Shown in pieces: positions 56,224 through 64,000 of a stretch of DNA of 64,000 nt. Within the stretch, counting starts at the first letter, position 1. The number at the start of each line of letters is the position of its first letter. A model generated the notes under the pieces. The model had not been told where the DNA came from, made no database searches, and worked only from the letters and a program-made list of their open reading frames with translations. The DNA is taken from the NCBI GenBank assembly GCA_927407015.1, contig CAKMJT010000001.1:1-64000 (forward strand), in the 5' to 3' direction. Origin of the DNA: an uncultured Proteiniphilum sp. GTDB lineage: Bacteria; Bacteroidota; Bacteroidia; Bacteroidales; Dysgonomonadaceae. A program made the position numbers and the translations under genes.

Positions 56224-59200
56224 TTATTTATTCATCTGATCATAGGTGATACCCCTGTTTTTTATGTGAAAATAGTCAAAGGAAACAGTAAATGGAGAAT
56301 TCGGTTTGGTCGTATCGGAATCAAACCAGAAGGTGCTGGTCATGCTCTGCGTGATGATGCCGTCACAGGCAATCAGACCCACCCTGACATCCCGCAATGT
56401 AGCATCGGCCCTTCCGAGCTCTTTGTACTCCCTGCCGTCGGTTGAATAGAAGGCAGTGTAGCGGGCCCCCTCCTTGATCAGTCGCAGGTAGAGGTGTTGA
56501 TCACCGGTGATCATCTCCTTCAGATCGAACGATGCCACCGATCGAGCAATATCATTCTCCTCCACCAGCAGGTCGATGGTGCCCGGCTGTGGCCCTTTCT
56601 GGCGGGTGGTCTTGGTTACTGCACGGAGCATCAGCTTCACGAAGTTGTGGTCGTCCTGCCATGCAATGATTCCTGCATTCTCCGGTTGTGAGGGAGCCCG
56701 TGAGCCAAATAGTTTTGTCTCTATGGTCCAGTCGTTATTGGCACTCTGCAGGAGCACGTTGCGGGCGTTGTTGCTCTTCTCTGAGATATCCCCCTTTTCG
56801 GTGGTGATGGTGAGTGATCCGGGATGGGCTGTGAAGGAGTGGTTGACTCTGTTTTCCCTGATCCATTTCCACTGTGATCCGGGTTGGCTCCCGTTGAATT
56901 CATCGCTCAGAGAGGGGCGATCGAAATGCAGATAGTAACTGTTCTCTTCCATCGTATGGTAATCAATAAAGCGTATGATGGCTGTGCCGGGAATGGTAGA
57001 CGCCTGTTCTACTTCCACGCCGATTCCTTCGCTTATAGCTTCTGCTTTCACTACCGGAATGGCGGATTGTTCCTTCATCAGGAAGCTGTATGCCTTCACT
57101 TCCGGTTTGAACGACGGAAGCGGTATGCCGTTCACGCTGATGGTGGCAGGTGTCAGGTCGGGAACCACCTTGACCGGGTAGCTGTCGGATACTGTGGTGC
57201 CGTTGTAAGTAACGTAGGCGAAGACGGAAGCAACTCCCGGGAGTTCTGCTGTGATTGTTCCGTTTTGGTCCACACTCACCACCGATGGGTTGTTGCTTTT
57301 ATAGACGATGTGTGACTCATCGATTGCGATAAAGCTGTCGTCCAGCAGTGTTGCCGTCAGGCGGGTCTGTGCCGTTTCTCCCGGTTGCAGGATTATATTA
57401 TCCGTCTCTGCGACTACCGTCTCCAATATCGGCTTGAATTGTCCCTTCATCACCGCTTCCACACTGCCCCTGATGTCGCGGGATGAAGCGCCTACCTCGA
57501 AGGTGTAGTTTCCCTGGTCGAATGTGTTGTGGTTTTGCTCCGCCTCCCAGTACCAGAGATCAGCGCAATCGATGTCGATGTAAACGGTTTTGGTCTGTCC
57601 GGCGGGGATGGTGACCCTTTTGAACCCTTTCAACCGTTTGAGCGGCCGTCCTTTCGCCTGGGCATCGGCTGTCCTGAGGTAGACCTGTACAATCTCGTCG
57701 CCGTCCATTGCTCCGTTGTTGGTGACATCTAAGGAGATGGTTATTTTGTCATAGGGAGTGATCTCTTTCTTACTGATACTGAAGTCACCATAATCAAAAG
57801 AGGTATAGGAGAGTCCGTATCCGAATTCGTAGGAGACCTCCTTGTCGAAATACCAGTAGGTCCTGCCGTTCCGGGTCTCATCACCCCGTAGTGCGTAATC
57901 GCCGAACTCAGGAAGGTCATTGACGGAGCGATACCAGGTGACGCTACTCTTTCCGCCGGGATTGACTTCGCCGAACAGGATCTTTGCCATGGCCGTTCCC
58001 TGTGCCTGACCGTTATAGCCGGTGTAAATCAATCCGGGAATGTGCGGGTTCTGCTTGATGGCTTCCACCTCCACCATGCCCATTGTTTGCATCACCACGA
58101 TGGTATTGGGATTGACAGCAGCCACCGCCTCTATCAGCTCCATCTGATTGCCAGGAAGGGAGAGGGAGAAGCGGTCGGATTCCTCTCTGCCGGTATTCTG
58201 GTCTGTGCCCACGAATATGAGTGCCACATCGGCTGCGGCCACCCTGTTGAGTGTCTCGGGGTCTACTGACTCCGGTTGCGGCTCCCGAAAGACAACATAA
58301 AGATCCTGCGGTCCTGTGATACCCAGTGTGTTTACCTTTACCGGAAGGGTAACCCCTCTGCCGAAGGAGCGGTCACCCTCTGCCCTTTCAACCCGCTGTG
58401 AAGCAATGATATTACCGGTAGCCGCACCCACTCTTACCTCAATGGTACCTCCACTTTGTGCCACATTCAATTGCAGGATCAGCGAATCGAGATGGGTCAG
58501 GTTGATGTTGTGGTAGGCTGTCCAGTCGCCATCCTTGATCCCCTGCAGGGTGGGGTTGCCAAACCGTTCCGTGGCGATGATGCCGGGAGCAGCCGCATCG
58601 AAGTCGGTGGCGTTGTACTCTTTGCGGTCACCGCTGCTGCTGCGTGTGGTGAAGCTGCGCAGTGTAAAGAAATCGGTTCTACGGCTCGTATTCCCTCCCT
58701 CACCGTGGAACAGCTCGATGGGGAGATTGTGTTGTTCGATATAAGTACGCAATCCCTGCAGGTGGGAGATGCTCAGGTGTCCTTCCACCGGACCGGAGTA
58801 ATCACCCAGCTCCACCCTGTCGGCCTGTGGTCCCAGGACGGCGATAGTCCTGATCTTCGCGGACTGTAACGGGAGTGCTTTTGTGGCGGTGGATGCCACC
58901 GGTTCATTTTTCAGCAGGACGGGGCTTTTCGTAGCGATTTCCAGTGCCAGATCGTTGTGCGCAGGGTCGTTGATGATGTCGGGTCTGAGCCTGGAGTAGG
59001 GGACGATGGCAAGAGGGTCAAACTCGCCCAGCCGCATGCGGATGGTCATCATATTGATCAATGCCCTGTCGATATCAGCCATGGTGATCAGGCCCTGTTG
59101 CAGTGCTTCCAGCGCATTGCTCTGGTACTCTCCCCCGCAGTCAGAGTCTACTCCGGCCTTCAAACCGGCAGCAGTGGCCTCCACGCCATCCTTCAGGAAG

Positions 59201-60045
59201 TGATGTCCCTGGAAGATGTCGGAGATGGCTCCGCAGTCGCCCGTCACATATCCATGCATACCAAATGTTTTTCTGGCAATGGAGTCTACCAGAAATTTGC
59301 TGGCAGAAACAGGAACTCCGTTCACCGCATTGTAGGCCGTCATGATGGAAGGGAGATTATCTTTCTCTATCAAAGCTTTGTAAGGGGTGAGATAGAACTC
59401 ACGCATATCCCTTTCGTCCAGCTCCGAGTTGCCGTTGTGGCGGTTGTATTCACTGTTGTTGGCGATATAGTGTTTGCCGGTGGGTACTGTTTTCAGGTAC
59501 ACGGGGTCATCACCCATCATGCCTCTCACAAAGCCGCCGGCCAGCTCGGAAACCAGAAAGGGGTCTTCACTGTAGCTCTCGGCGGTACGGCCCCAGCGGG
59601 GATCTCTCGCCGGTTCGATGACGGGAGACCAGTAGGTGAGGGTGAAGATACGTTCGTTGTTGAAACCACGGGCCTCATCTGCAATCACGGAGGCCTCTTT
59701 CCGTATCAGCTCCGGATCCCAGGTGCTGCCCACGGCGATGCTGTTGGGGAAGGAGGTGGCTGTCATCCCGGCATTGTTGTTCCTGCCTACCACCCCGTGC
59801 AGTGCTTCGCCCCACACATCATACTTGTTGATGCCCAGTCGCGGCACCGGTGACATGGTGTTCCCCAGCAGTGTCTGCTTCTCTTCCGGTGTCAGCCGTG
59901 AGACCAGATCGGCTGCCCTCTCCTCAAAAGAGTAGGCCGTGTTCAGGTAGATAGGCAGATTGCTCTTTGCCGGAGCAGTGGTTTGTGCCGGCAGGCACAG
60001 GATAGATAGAATCAACAGGAAGGTGCTGAAAATGATGTGTCTCAT
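56224..60045 (-). CDS. Large multimodular GH3 glycosidase, probable beta-xylosidase
   Basis: This 1273-aa secreted enzyme has a signal peptide (LILSILCLPAQ), then the GH3 barrel with GRTAESYSEDPF, KHYIANNSEYNR and the nucleophile Asp in YVTGDCGAISDIF. The second GH3 domain is interrupted by a CBM6-like insert at about 480-610. A fibronectin-like GH3 domain follows. After that come unusual extra modules: a Big-type immunoglobulin-like domain (around 880-960, ITAELPGVASVFAYV) and a C-terminal concanavalin/laminin-G-like domain (about 1040-1270). Ordinary GH3 xylosidases are 750-900 aa. The additions suggest carbohydrate or surface binding. Confidence 0.9.
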   Translation of the reverse strand: MRHIIFSTFLLILSILCLPAQTTAPAKSNLPIYLNTAYSFEERAADLVSRLTPEEKQTLLGNTMSPVPRLGINKYDVWGEALHGVVGRNNNAGMTATSFPNSIAVGSTWDPELIRKEASVIADEARGFNNERIFTLTYWSPVIEPARDPRWGRTAESYSEDPFLVSELAGGFVRGMMGDDPVYLKTVPTGKHYIANNSEYNRHNGNSELDERDMREFYLTPYKALIEKDNLPSIMTAYNAVNGVPVSASKFLVDSIARKTFGMHGYVTGDCGAISDIFQGHHFLKDGVEATAAGLKAGVDSDCGGEYQSNALEALQQGLITMADIDRALINMMTIRMRLGEFDPLAIVPYSRLRPDIINDPAHNDLALEIATKSPVLLKNEPVASTATKALPLQSAKIRTIAVLGPQADRVELGDYSGPVEGHLSISHLQGLRTYIEQHNLPIELFHGEGGNTSRRTDFFTLRSFTTRSSSGDRKEYNATDFDAAAPGIIATERFGNPTLQGIKDGDWTAYHNINLTHLDSLILQLNVAQSGGTIEVRVGAATGNIIASQRVERAEGDRSFGRGVTLPVKVNTLGITGPQDLYVVFREPQPESVDPETLNRVAAADVALIFVGTDQNTGREESDRFSLSLPGNQMELIEAVAAVNPNTIVVMQTMGMVEVEAIKQNPHIPGLIYTGYNGQAQGTAMAKILFGEVNPGGKSSVTWYRSVNDLPEFGDYALRGDETRNGRTYWYFDKEVSYEFGYGLSYTSFDYGDFSISKKEITPYDKITISLDVTNNGAMDGDEIVQVYLRTADAQAKGRPLKRLKGFKRVTIPAGQTKTVYIDIDCADLWYWEAEQNHNTFDQGNYTFEVGASSRDIRGSVEAVMKGQFKPILETVVAETDNIILQPGETAQTRLTATLLDDSFIAIDESHIVYKSNNPSVVSVDQNGTITAELPGVASVFAYVTYNGTTVSDSYPVKVVPDLTPATISVNGIPLPSFKPEVKAYSFLMKEQSAIPVVKAEAISEGIGVEVEQASTIPGTAIIRFIDYHTMEENSYYLHFDRPSLSDEFNGSQPGSQWKWIRENRVNHSFTAHPGSLTITTEKGDISEKSNNARNVLLQSANNDWTIETKLFGSRAPSQPENAGIIAWQDDHNFVKLMLRAVTKTTRQKGPQPGTIDLLVEENDIARSVASFDLKEMITGDQHLYLRLIKEGARYTAFYSTDGREYKELGRADATLRDVRVGLIACDGIITQSMTSTFWFDSDTTKPNSPFTVSFDYFHIKNRGITYDQMNK

Positions 60046-60100
60046 AGCTGACTTTTTTTTTGTGGAAAATTTCTGTCTTTTTTTTGTTTTCTCCGGATAA

Positions 60101-61024
60101 TTATTCCGACATATTTTTGATATAGGGCAGTTCAGGCATTACGCCGAAACCGTAGAATTTTTGTGCATTGATGCCTAAAAAAAGGGCTTTTTCTGTTTCT
60201 GAGAGGAGCGATGACCGGAGGATGAAATCATACGACATCCGGTAGGTGATGGCCACCATCGTACGGGGGTAATCGGATCCCCACATCAGCTTGTCGATCC
60301 CCACCAGGCCGATCGCTTCGCGGATGGCCCGGACGGCCCCTGAAAAGGGGTAAAACTCTTCGTGGAAGAGCCAGGTGATTCCCCCTGATTCAATCATCAC
60401 CTGTTCGTGCCGTGCCATCTTGATCTGCTCCTGCCACTCGCTTCGTGTTACCATGCCGAAATGACCGATGGCAATCTTCAGTGAGGGGCAGGTGGCAATG
60501 ATCTCCTCCATCTCTGCCACCTGGGTGGCACCATCGGCCAGGTCGATGGAGAGGATGATCCCCTTCTCCTGCATCAGGTGAAAGAGCTGCATCATCTCAT
60601 CACCGGTGAGCCATGTCCTGCCATTGTCGGTGATCAGCCGTTGTGCGGGTATCTTAATGGCCCTGAACCCTTTTTCGATCAGTTGCTCAGCCTCCCGGTA
60701 GAAACCGGGCTTGCGCAGGTCCACCATGCCGCAGCAGAGAAACCGGTCGGGGTAGCGCTGTTGGACTTCCATCAGATAGTCGTTCTGGTTCCCGTCGATA
60801 TACTCCTGTGTGATCACGCTGGCTGCCACCTGTGCATAATCCATGTTGGAGAGAAATATCTCCGCGCTGTTCCTGCCGTCGGTCATGTAGGGCGGCAGCA
60901 TCTGCCGCACCTCACCCATGAAGAGCGACCTGCCATTCGTCATTGTTTTGATCTGCTGGCCGTTCACCTCCGCATCCTGAGACAGCCAGAGGTGTGCATG
61001 TGCATCTATCAGGAGGGTACTCAT
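60101..61024 (-). CDS. Amidohydrolase-superfamily sugar lactonase
   Basis: This 307-aa cytoplasmic TIM-barrel protein has the metal motif LIDAHAHLW at the N-terminus, GFRAIKIPAQ with the Lys region, the His in IAIGHFGM, and the final Asp in LMWGSDYPRT. This fits the amidohydrolase-2/COG3618-like group that includes L-fucono- and L-galactono-1,5-lactonases. Its start overlaps the stop of the zinc dehydrogenase gene by four bases (ATGA). Position after GH95, an aldo-keto reductase and a dehydrogenase supports hydrolysis of an L-galactonolactone or L-fuconolactone. The exact sugar is inferred. Confidence 0.75.
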   Translation of the reverse strand: MSTLLIDAHAHLWLSQDAEVNGQQIKTMTNGRSLFMGEVRQMLPPYMTDGRNSAEIFLSNMDYAQVAASVITQEYIDGNQNDYLMEVQQRYPDRFLCCGMVDLRKPGFYREAEQLIEKGFRAIKIPAQRLITDNGRTWLTGDEMMQLFHLMQEKGIILSIDLADGATQVAEMEEIIATCPSLKIAIGHFGMVTRSEWQEQIKMARHEQVMIESGGITWLFHEEFYPFSGAVRAIREAIGLVGIDKLMWGSDYPRTMVAITYRMSYDFILRSSLLSETEKALFLGINAQKFYGFGVMPELPYIKNMSE

Positions 61025-62043
61025 GATTCAAAGCCGATTAGATACCTGAAAACCTTACCGGGGTTTGATGCCCAATGCTCCAGTGCAGCCTGTGCCTCTT
61101 CGGGGGCATAGATGCCGGAGATAAGCCTGTCTACCGGGCAGCGCCCCTCCCTGAGATAGGCGATGACAGCCCGGAAGTCGGTCGGGAGGGCGTTGCGTGA
61201 CCCCCTGATGTCCAGCTCTTTCTTCACGAAATACTGGGTGTCGAAAGCGATCTCCTCCTTCGCATAACCGATATAAACCACTCTGCCGGTGAAGGCAGCG
61301 GCAGCGATGGCTGTGCGATAGGTCTCCGGACGGCCCACCGCCTCAATCACCACGTCAGCACCCCGTTGTTCGGTGATCTCCCTGATCCGTTCCTTCACAT
61401 CCTCTTTCGAAGAATCGATGACCTCGCGGGCTCCCAGTGAAGCTGCCAGGGACAGCTTCTGTTCATCAAGGTCCACGGCTATCACCCCGGCGCCCCTGTT
61501 TGCGGCGCGGATGATGGCTCCCAGTCCAATCATACCGCAGCCGATCACCATCACGCTATCGGTATCTTTCACCCCTGCACGGTCCACGGCGTGGAATCCG
61601 ACACTCAACGGCTCCACCAGGGCCATGTCACGCACGGAGAGCAGGTCGTCGGTGAGCACCTTCTCCCAGGGCAGCGTGATATACGCCGCCATGGCTCCGT
61701 TGCGTTGTACACCCAGTGTCTGGTTGAATTCGCAGGCGTTGGGGCGGTCGTTCAGGCAGGCTGGACACTTGCCGCAGCTGGAGTAGGGGTTGAAGGTGGT
61801 GTGCATGCCGGGGCGAAGGTGGGGAGGCACATCAGCGGCTACTGCCTCAATCACTGCCCCTATCTCATGACCGGGAATGATCGGATAACGAGCCAGGGGA
61901 TTGGCTCCCCTGAAGGTGTTGAGGTCGGAACCACAGAAACCGACATATCTGATCTTCAGCAGCACCTCACCAGTGCTGATCTCCGGTTTGGGTTGCTGGA
62001 TAAGCTCAATGGCTCCCGGTCCGGTTATTTGAACTGTTTTCAT
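61021..62043 (-). CDS. Zinc-dependent medium-chain dehydrogenase, possible L-galactonate dehydrogenase
   Basis: This 340-aa enzyme has catalytic zinc ligands in VGFCGSDLN and IPGHEIG, the four-Cys structural zinc loop SSCGKCPACLNDRPNAC, and the NAD motif VIGCGMIGLGA. The C-terminal segment VKKELDIRGSRNALPTDF is shared with the sorbitol/L-galactonate-5-dehydrogenase branch (LgoD-like). In the cassette it would oxidise the aldonate made by the neighbouring lactonase, giving D-tagaturonate if the sugar is L-galactose. An L-fuconate or generic polyol substrate cannot be excluded. It is translationally coupled to the lactonase gene and 26 bases from the aldo-keto reductase. Confidence 0.75.
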   Translation of the reverse strand: MKTVQITGPGAIELIQQPKPEISTGEVLLKIRYVGFCGSDLNTFRGANPLARYPIIPGHEIGAVIEAVAADVPPHLRPGMHTTFNPYSSCGKCPACLNDRPNACEFNQTLGVQRNGAMAAYITLPWEKVLTDDLLSVRDMALVEPLSVGFHAVDRAGVKDTDSVMVIGCGMIGLGAIIRAANRGAGVIAVDLDEQKLSLAASLGAREVIDSSKEDVKERIREITEQRGADVVIEAVGRPETYRTAIAAAAFTGRVVYIGYAKEEIAFDTQYFVKKELDIRGSRNALPTDFRAVIAYLREGRCPVDRLISGIYAPEEAQAALEHWASNPGKVFRYLIGFES

Positions 62044-62069
62044 TTGTTGTTTTTTTTCTATTGATGCGT

Positions 62070-63008
62070 TCAGCTGTTCACCCAGCTATCCCTAAATCCC
62101 GGCGCTAAAATGGTTCGTATTTCCTCCAACAACTCCCTGTCGAGAGGTGTACCGGCGTAGCTGATGGTTCTCAATACATTCTCCGGGCTGGAGGAACTGA
62201 ACAGGGTGGTGGCAATACGCGGATTGTCCGTGCTGTAACTTACCGCCAGCTGTTCAATGGAGACTCCTTTCGATTTGCAGTAGTCGACTGCCTTTCTGGC
62301 GAGCCGCTGCAGGGCTGCCGGTGCGGGGTGCCACGATGGTGCCCCGCGTTCGGTCAGCAACCCCATGGAGTAGGGTGAAGCATTGATGACTCCCACCTTG
62401 TGTGCCTCAAAAAAATCGAGGTAGTCCGTCAGCGAGTCATCGTTCAGCGTGTAGTGGCAAAAGGAGAGGACACTCTCCACGATTCCTGCCGGCACCTGTT
62501 CGATGACATACCGGAAGTGACGCAAATTCAGGTTGGTGATACCGATATGTCTCACGATACCCCGGTCGCGCAGTGCTGCCAGGGCCGGCAATGTCTCGTG
62601 ACAGACCTGTTCCAGGTCGGCAAACTCGATGTCATGCACATTGATCAGATCGATCTGCTCCACACCCAGCCGTTCCATGCTCTCATAGACGCTCTCCCGC
62701 ACCCTGGAAGCGGAGTAATCCCACTGGTTCACCCCATCCCTGCCGTAGCGGCCCACTTTGGTGGAGAGATAGTAACGGCTTCGTTCCACCCCTCTCAATG
62801 CCTTTCCCAGCACGTTCTCTGCTTTCAGGTGGCCGTAATAGGGAGAGACATCGATGAAGTTGATACCCTGCTCCAGGGCGGTGTGTACCGCACGGATACC
62901 CTCTTCCTCCTTCATCGGGTGGAAGACAGCACCGAGGGAGGAAGCACCGAAGCTGATTTTGGAGAGCTTCATCCCGGTTTGGCCCAATTCGCGGTATTCC
63001 ATATTCAA
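62070..63008 (-). CDS. Aldo-keto reductase, probable L-galactose/L-fucose 1-dehydrogenase
   Basis: This 312-aa cytoplasmic AKR begins MEYRELGQTGMKLSKISFG. The catalytic tetrad is visible: Asp and Tyr in NFIDVSPYYG, Lys in YLSTKVGR and His in LINVHDIE. The family branch includes plant L-galactose dehydrogenase and bacterial L-fucose (D-threo-aldose) dehydrogenase, both of which oxidise the sugar at C1 to a lactone. Its place between an alpha-L-fucosidase-family gene (GH95) and a sugar lactonase strongly suggests that this is the first oxidation step for the sugar GH95 releases. Confidence 0.8.
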   Translation of the reverse strand: MNMEYRELGQTGMKLSKISFGASSLGAVFHPMKEEEGIRAVHTALEQGINFIDVSPYYGHLKAENVLGKALRGVERSRYYLSTKVGRYGRDGVNQWDYSASRVRESVYESMERLGVEQIDLINVHDIEFADLEQVCHETLPALAALRDRGIVRHIGITNLNLRHFRYVIEQVPAGIVESVLSFCHYTLNDDSLTDYLDFFEAHKVGVINASPYSMGLLTERGAPSWHPAPAALQRLARKAVDYCKSKGVSIEQLAVSYSTDNPRIATTLFSSSSPENVLRTISYAGTPLDRELLEEIRTILAPGFRDSWVNS

Positions 63009-63048
63009 TCCTATCTGTTATAAGTGATGGGCGGTTTATGATACCTGC

Positions 63049-64000
63049 CTACTTTTTCTTTATCTGATATTGCTTGCCCGCTTCGGTCCGGAGATCATAC
63101 TCATAGACTTTCCGGTGTTCATACTTCACGGCCACAACCGCTTCTTCACTGATCAGGGGTGCTTTCACTGCAGCCTTCTGAAAGAGGGGGTTGGAATTTT
63201 CTCCTGATGCCGGTATGAGTCCTTTTCCCTCCAGCGGCACATAAGCGCGTATGCGCAGATTCCCTCCCAGCCGGGAGATGAAAGTGGCTTCCTGCAAAGT
63301 GCCTGCCATCCAATCCATGGCTACTTCGAACCCTCCGCGGGCGATGATGCCCTTGACTGTACCGCTCTCCCACCTCTCCGGCAGTGCCGGTAACAGGTGC
63401 ACCGCTCCATCGTGACTCTGCAGCAGCATCTCCGCCACACCGGCTGTCAGGCCGAAGTTGCCGTCGATCTGAAAGGGGGGGTGGGCCGTGAAGAGGTTGG
63501 GATAGGTTCTCCCGTTTCTGTTGCCATCGGGACCGGCCAGCGTCAGCATGTTTTGGATGATACGGTAGGCATGATCACCATCCAGGAGACGTGCCCAGAG
63601 GTTCACCTTCCAGCCGATGGACCAGCCGGTGGCCTGGTCACCGCGATAGAGCAGCGACTGTCTGGCGGCGGCAAACAGTTCCGGTGTGGCGTAGGGGGAA
63701 ATCTGGTTGCCGGGATAGAGACCATAGAGGTGCGACACATGGCGGTGTTCGTTTGCAGGGTCATCCACATCGTCCAGCCACTCCTGCAGCTGTGCGTGTC
63801 TGCCGATCTGCATCGGTGGCAACCTGTCGGCCATGTTGCGCAGCTGACGGCTGAAGGCCGGATCCCCGCCCAGCAGGTCATTTGCTGCGGCTGTACGGGT
63901 GAACAGGTCGAACAGCAACTGGTTGTCCATGGTGGTACCGGCCGTCACGGGCCCATGTTCGGGTGATACGGAGGGGCAGGCCACCATCCATCCGTTGTCG
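63049..64000 (-). CDS. GH95 alpha-L-fucosidase/alpha-L-galactosidase (5' end outside window)
   Basis: This is the C-terminal part of a GH95 enzyme. The frame runs off the window edge at 64000. The visible part contains [10 protein letters not shown], the [18 protein letters not shown] catalytic-region motif, [39 protein letters not shown] and [12 protein letters not shown]. These are all strongly conserved in GH95. The family removes terminal alpha-L-fucose or, in some xylan loci, alpha-L-galactose. Downstream genes encode sugar oxidation enzymes rather than fucose isomerase and kinase. This favours a sugar used oxidatively, such as L-galactose. Confidence 0.92.
   Translation of the reverse strand, partial: DNGWMVACPSVSPEHGPVTAGTTMDNQLLFDLFTRTAAANDLLGGDPAFSRQLRNMADRLPPMQIGRHAQLQEWLDDVDDPANEHRHVSHLYGLYPGNQISPYATPELFAAARQSLLYRGDQATGWSIGWKVNLWARLLDGDHAYRIIQNMLTLAGPDGNRNGRTYPNLFTAHPPFQIDGNFGLTAGVAEMLLQSHDGAVHLLPALPERWESGTVKGIIARGGFEVAMDWMAGTLQEATFISRLGGNLRIRAYVPLEGKGLIPASGENSNPLFQKAAVKAPLISEEAVVAVKYEHRKVYEYDLRTEAGKQYQIKKK

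Noticed and set aside
60101-62043. L-rhamnose oxidative pathway assignment for the dehydrogenase and lactonase
   Set aside because: The genes are coupled to GH95 at the far end of the xylan locus, 55 kb from rhaBAT. A GH95-released sugar is the more economical substrate.

Overview
The window reads as a Bacteroidota (Bacteroidales-type) chromosome. The signs are a SusC/SusD pair, a hybrid two-component regulator, promoter candidates of the TTTG-N20-TAnnTTTG type, little Shine-Dalgarno sequence, and dense polysaccharide-utilisation gene content. Species cannot be named from sequence alone. No rRNA, tRNA, CRISPR array or insertion sequence was recognised.

Region 1 (1-5.2 kb) starts with a fragment of a response-regulator receiver domain. 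It continues with an L-rhamnose operon on the minus strand: rhaB, rhaA, rhaT and an AraC-family regulator. No classical rhamnulose-1-phosphate aldolase lies in that operon.

Region 2 (5.5-17.1 kb) is a divergent plus-strand operon. It encodes a complete 2-oxoacid dehydrogenase complex (E2, E3 and a fused E1 alpha-beta), a PHP-type phosphoesterase-like protein, a class II aldolase fused to a sorbitol-6-phosphate-dehydrogenase-like SDR, a SorE-like zinc dehydrogenase, and a protein with two tandem class II aldolase domains of which the second looks catalytically dead. The substrate is unknown. This is the best candidate here for an undescribed catabolic system. Its intergenic gaps are filled with short tandem repeats (7-mers, 8-mers, 15-mers, 28-mers, 54-mers).

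Region 3 (17.3-64 kb) is one very large minus-strand xylan-utilisation locus. Reading in the direction of transcription it contains: GH95, an aldo-keto reductase, a zinc alcohol dehydrogenase and a lactonase-like amidohydrolase, then GH3; a hybrid two-component sensor/AraC regulator; GH43_12, GH31, a CE1 remnant, a CE1 esterase, GH43-CBM6, GH97, GH127, an alpha/beta hydrolase, a second GH43-CBM6, GH30 and DUF1593 remnants, and a CE15 glucuronoyl esterase; SusC and SusD followed by a strong hairpin; a headless GH115, a CE20-like esterase, a GPH transporter, GH10 xylanase, GH43_1, GH67, uxuA, xylB and xylA. Together these would strip acetyl, feruloyl, glucuronoyl-ester, glucuronate, arabinose, alpha-xylose and alpha-galactose/L-galactose (or L-fucose) decorations from a heavily substituted glucuronoarabinoxylan. 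The backbone would be cut by GH10, and the oligosaccharides imported and hydrolysed. Xylose would go through XylA/XylB and glucuronate through UxuA.

Two features of region 3 stand out. First, a GH95-linked oxidoreductase/lactonase cassette looks like an L-galactose (or L-fucose) oxidation pathway. Second, at least four genes in the locus are reduced to C-terminal stubs, and two of these stubs begin with their own signal-peptide-like leader.
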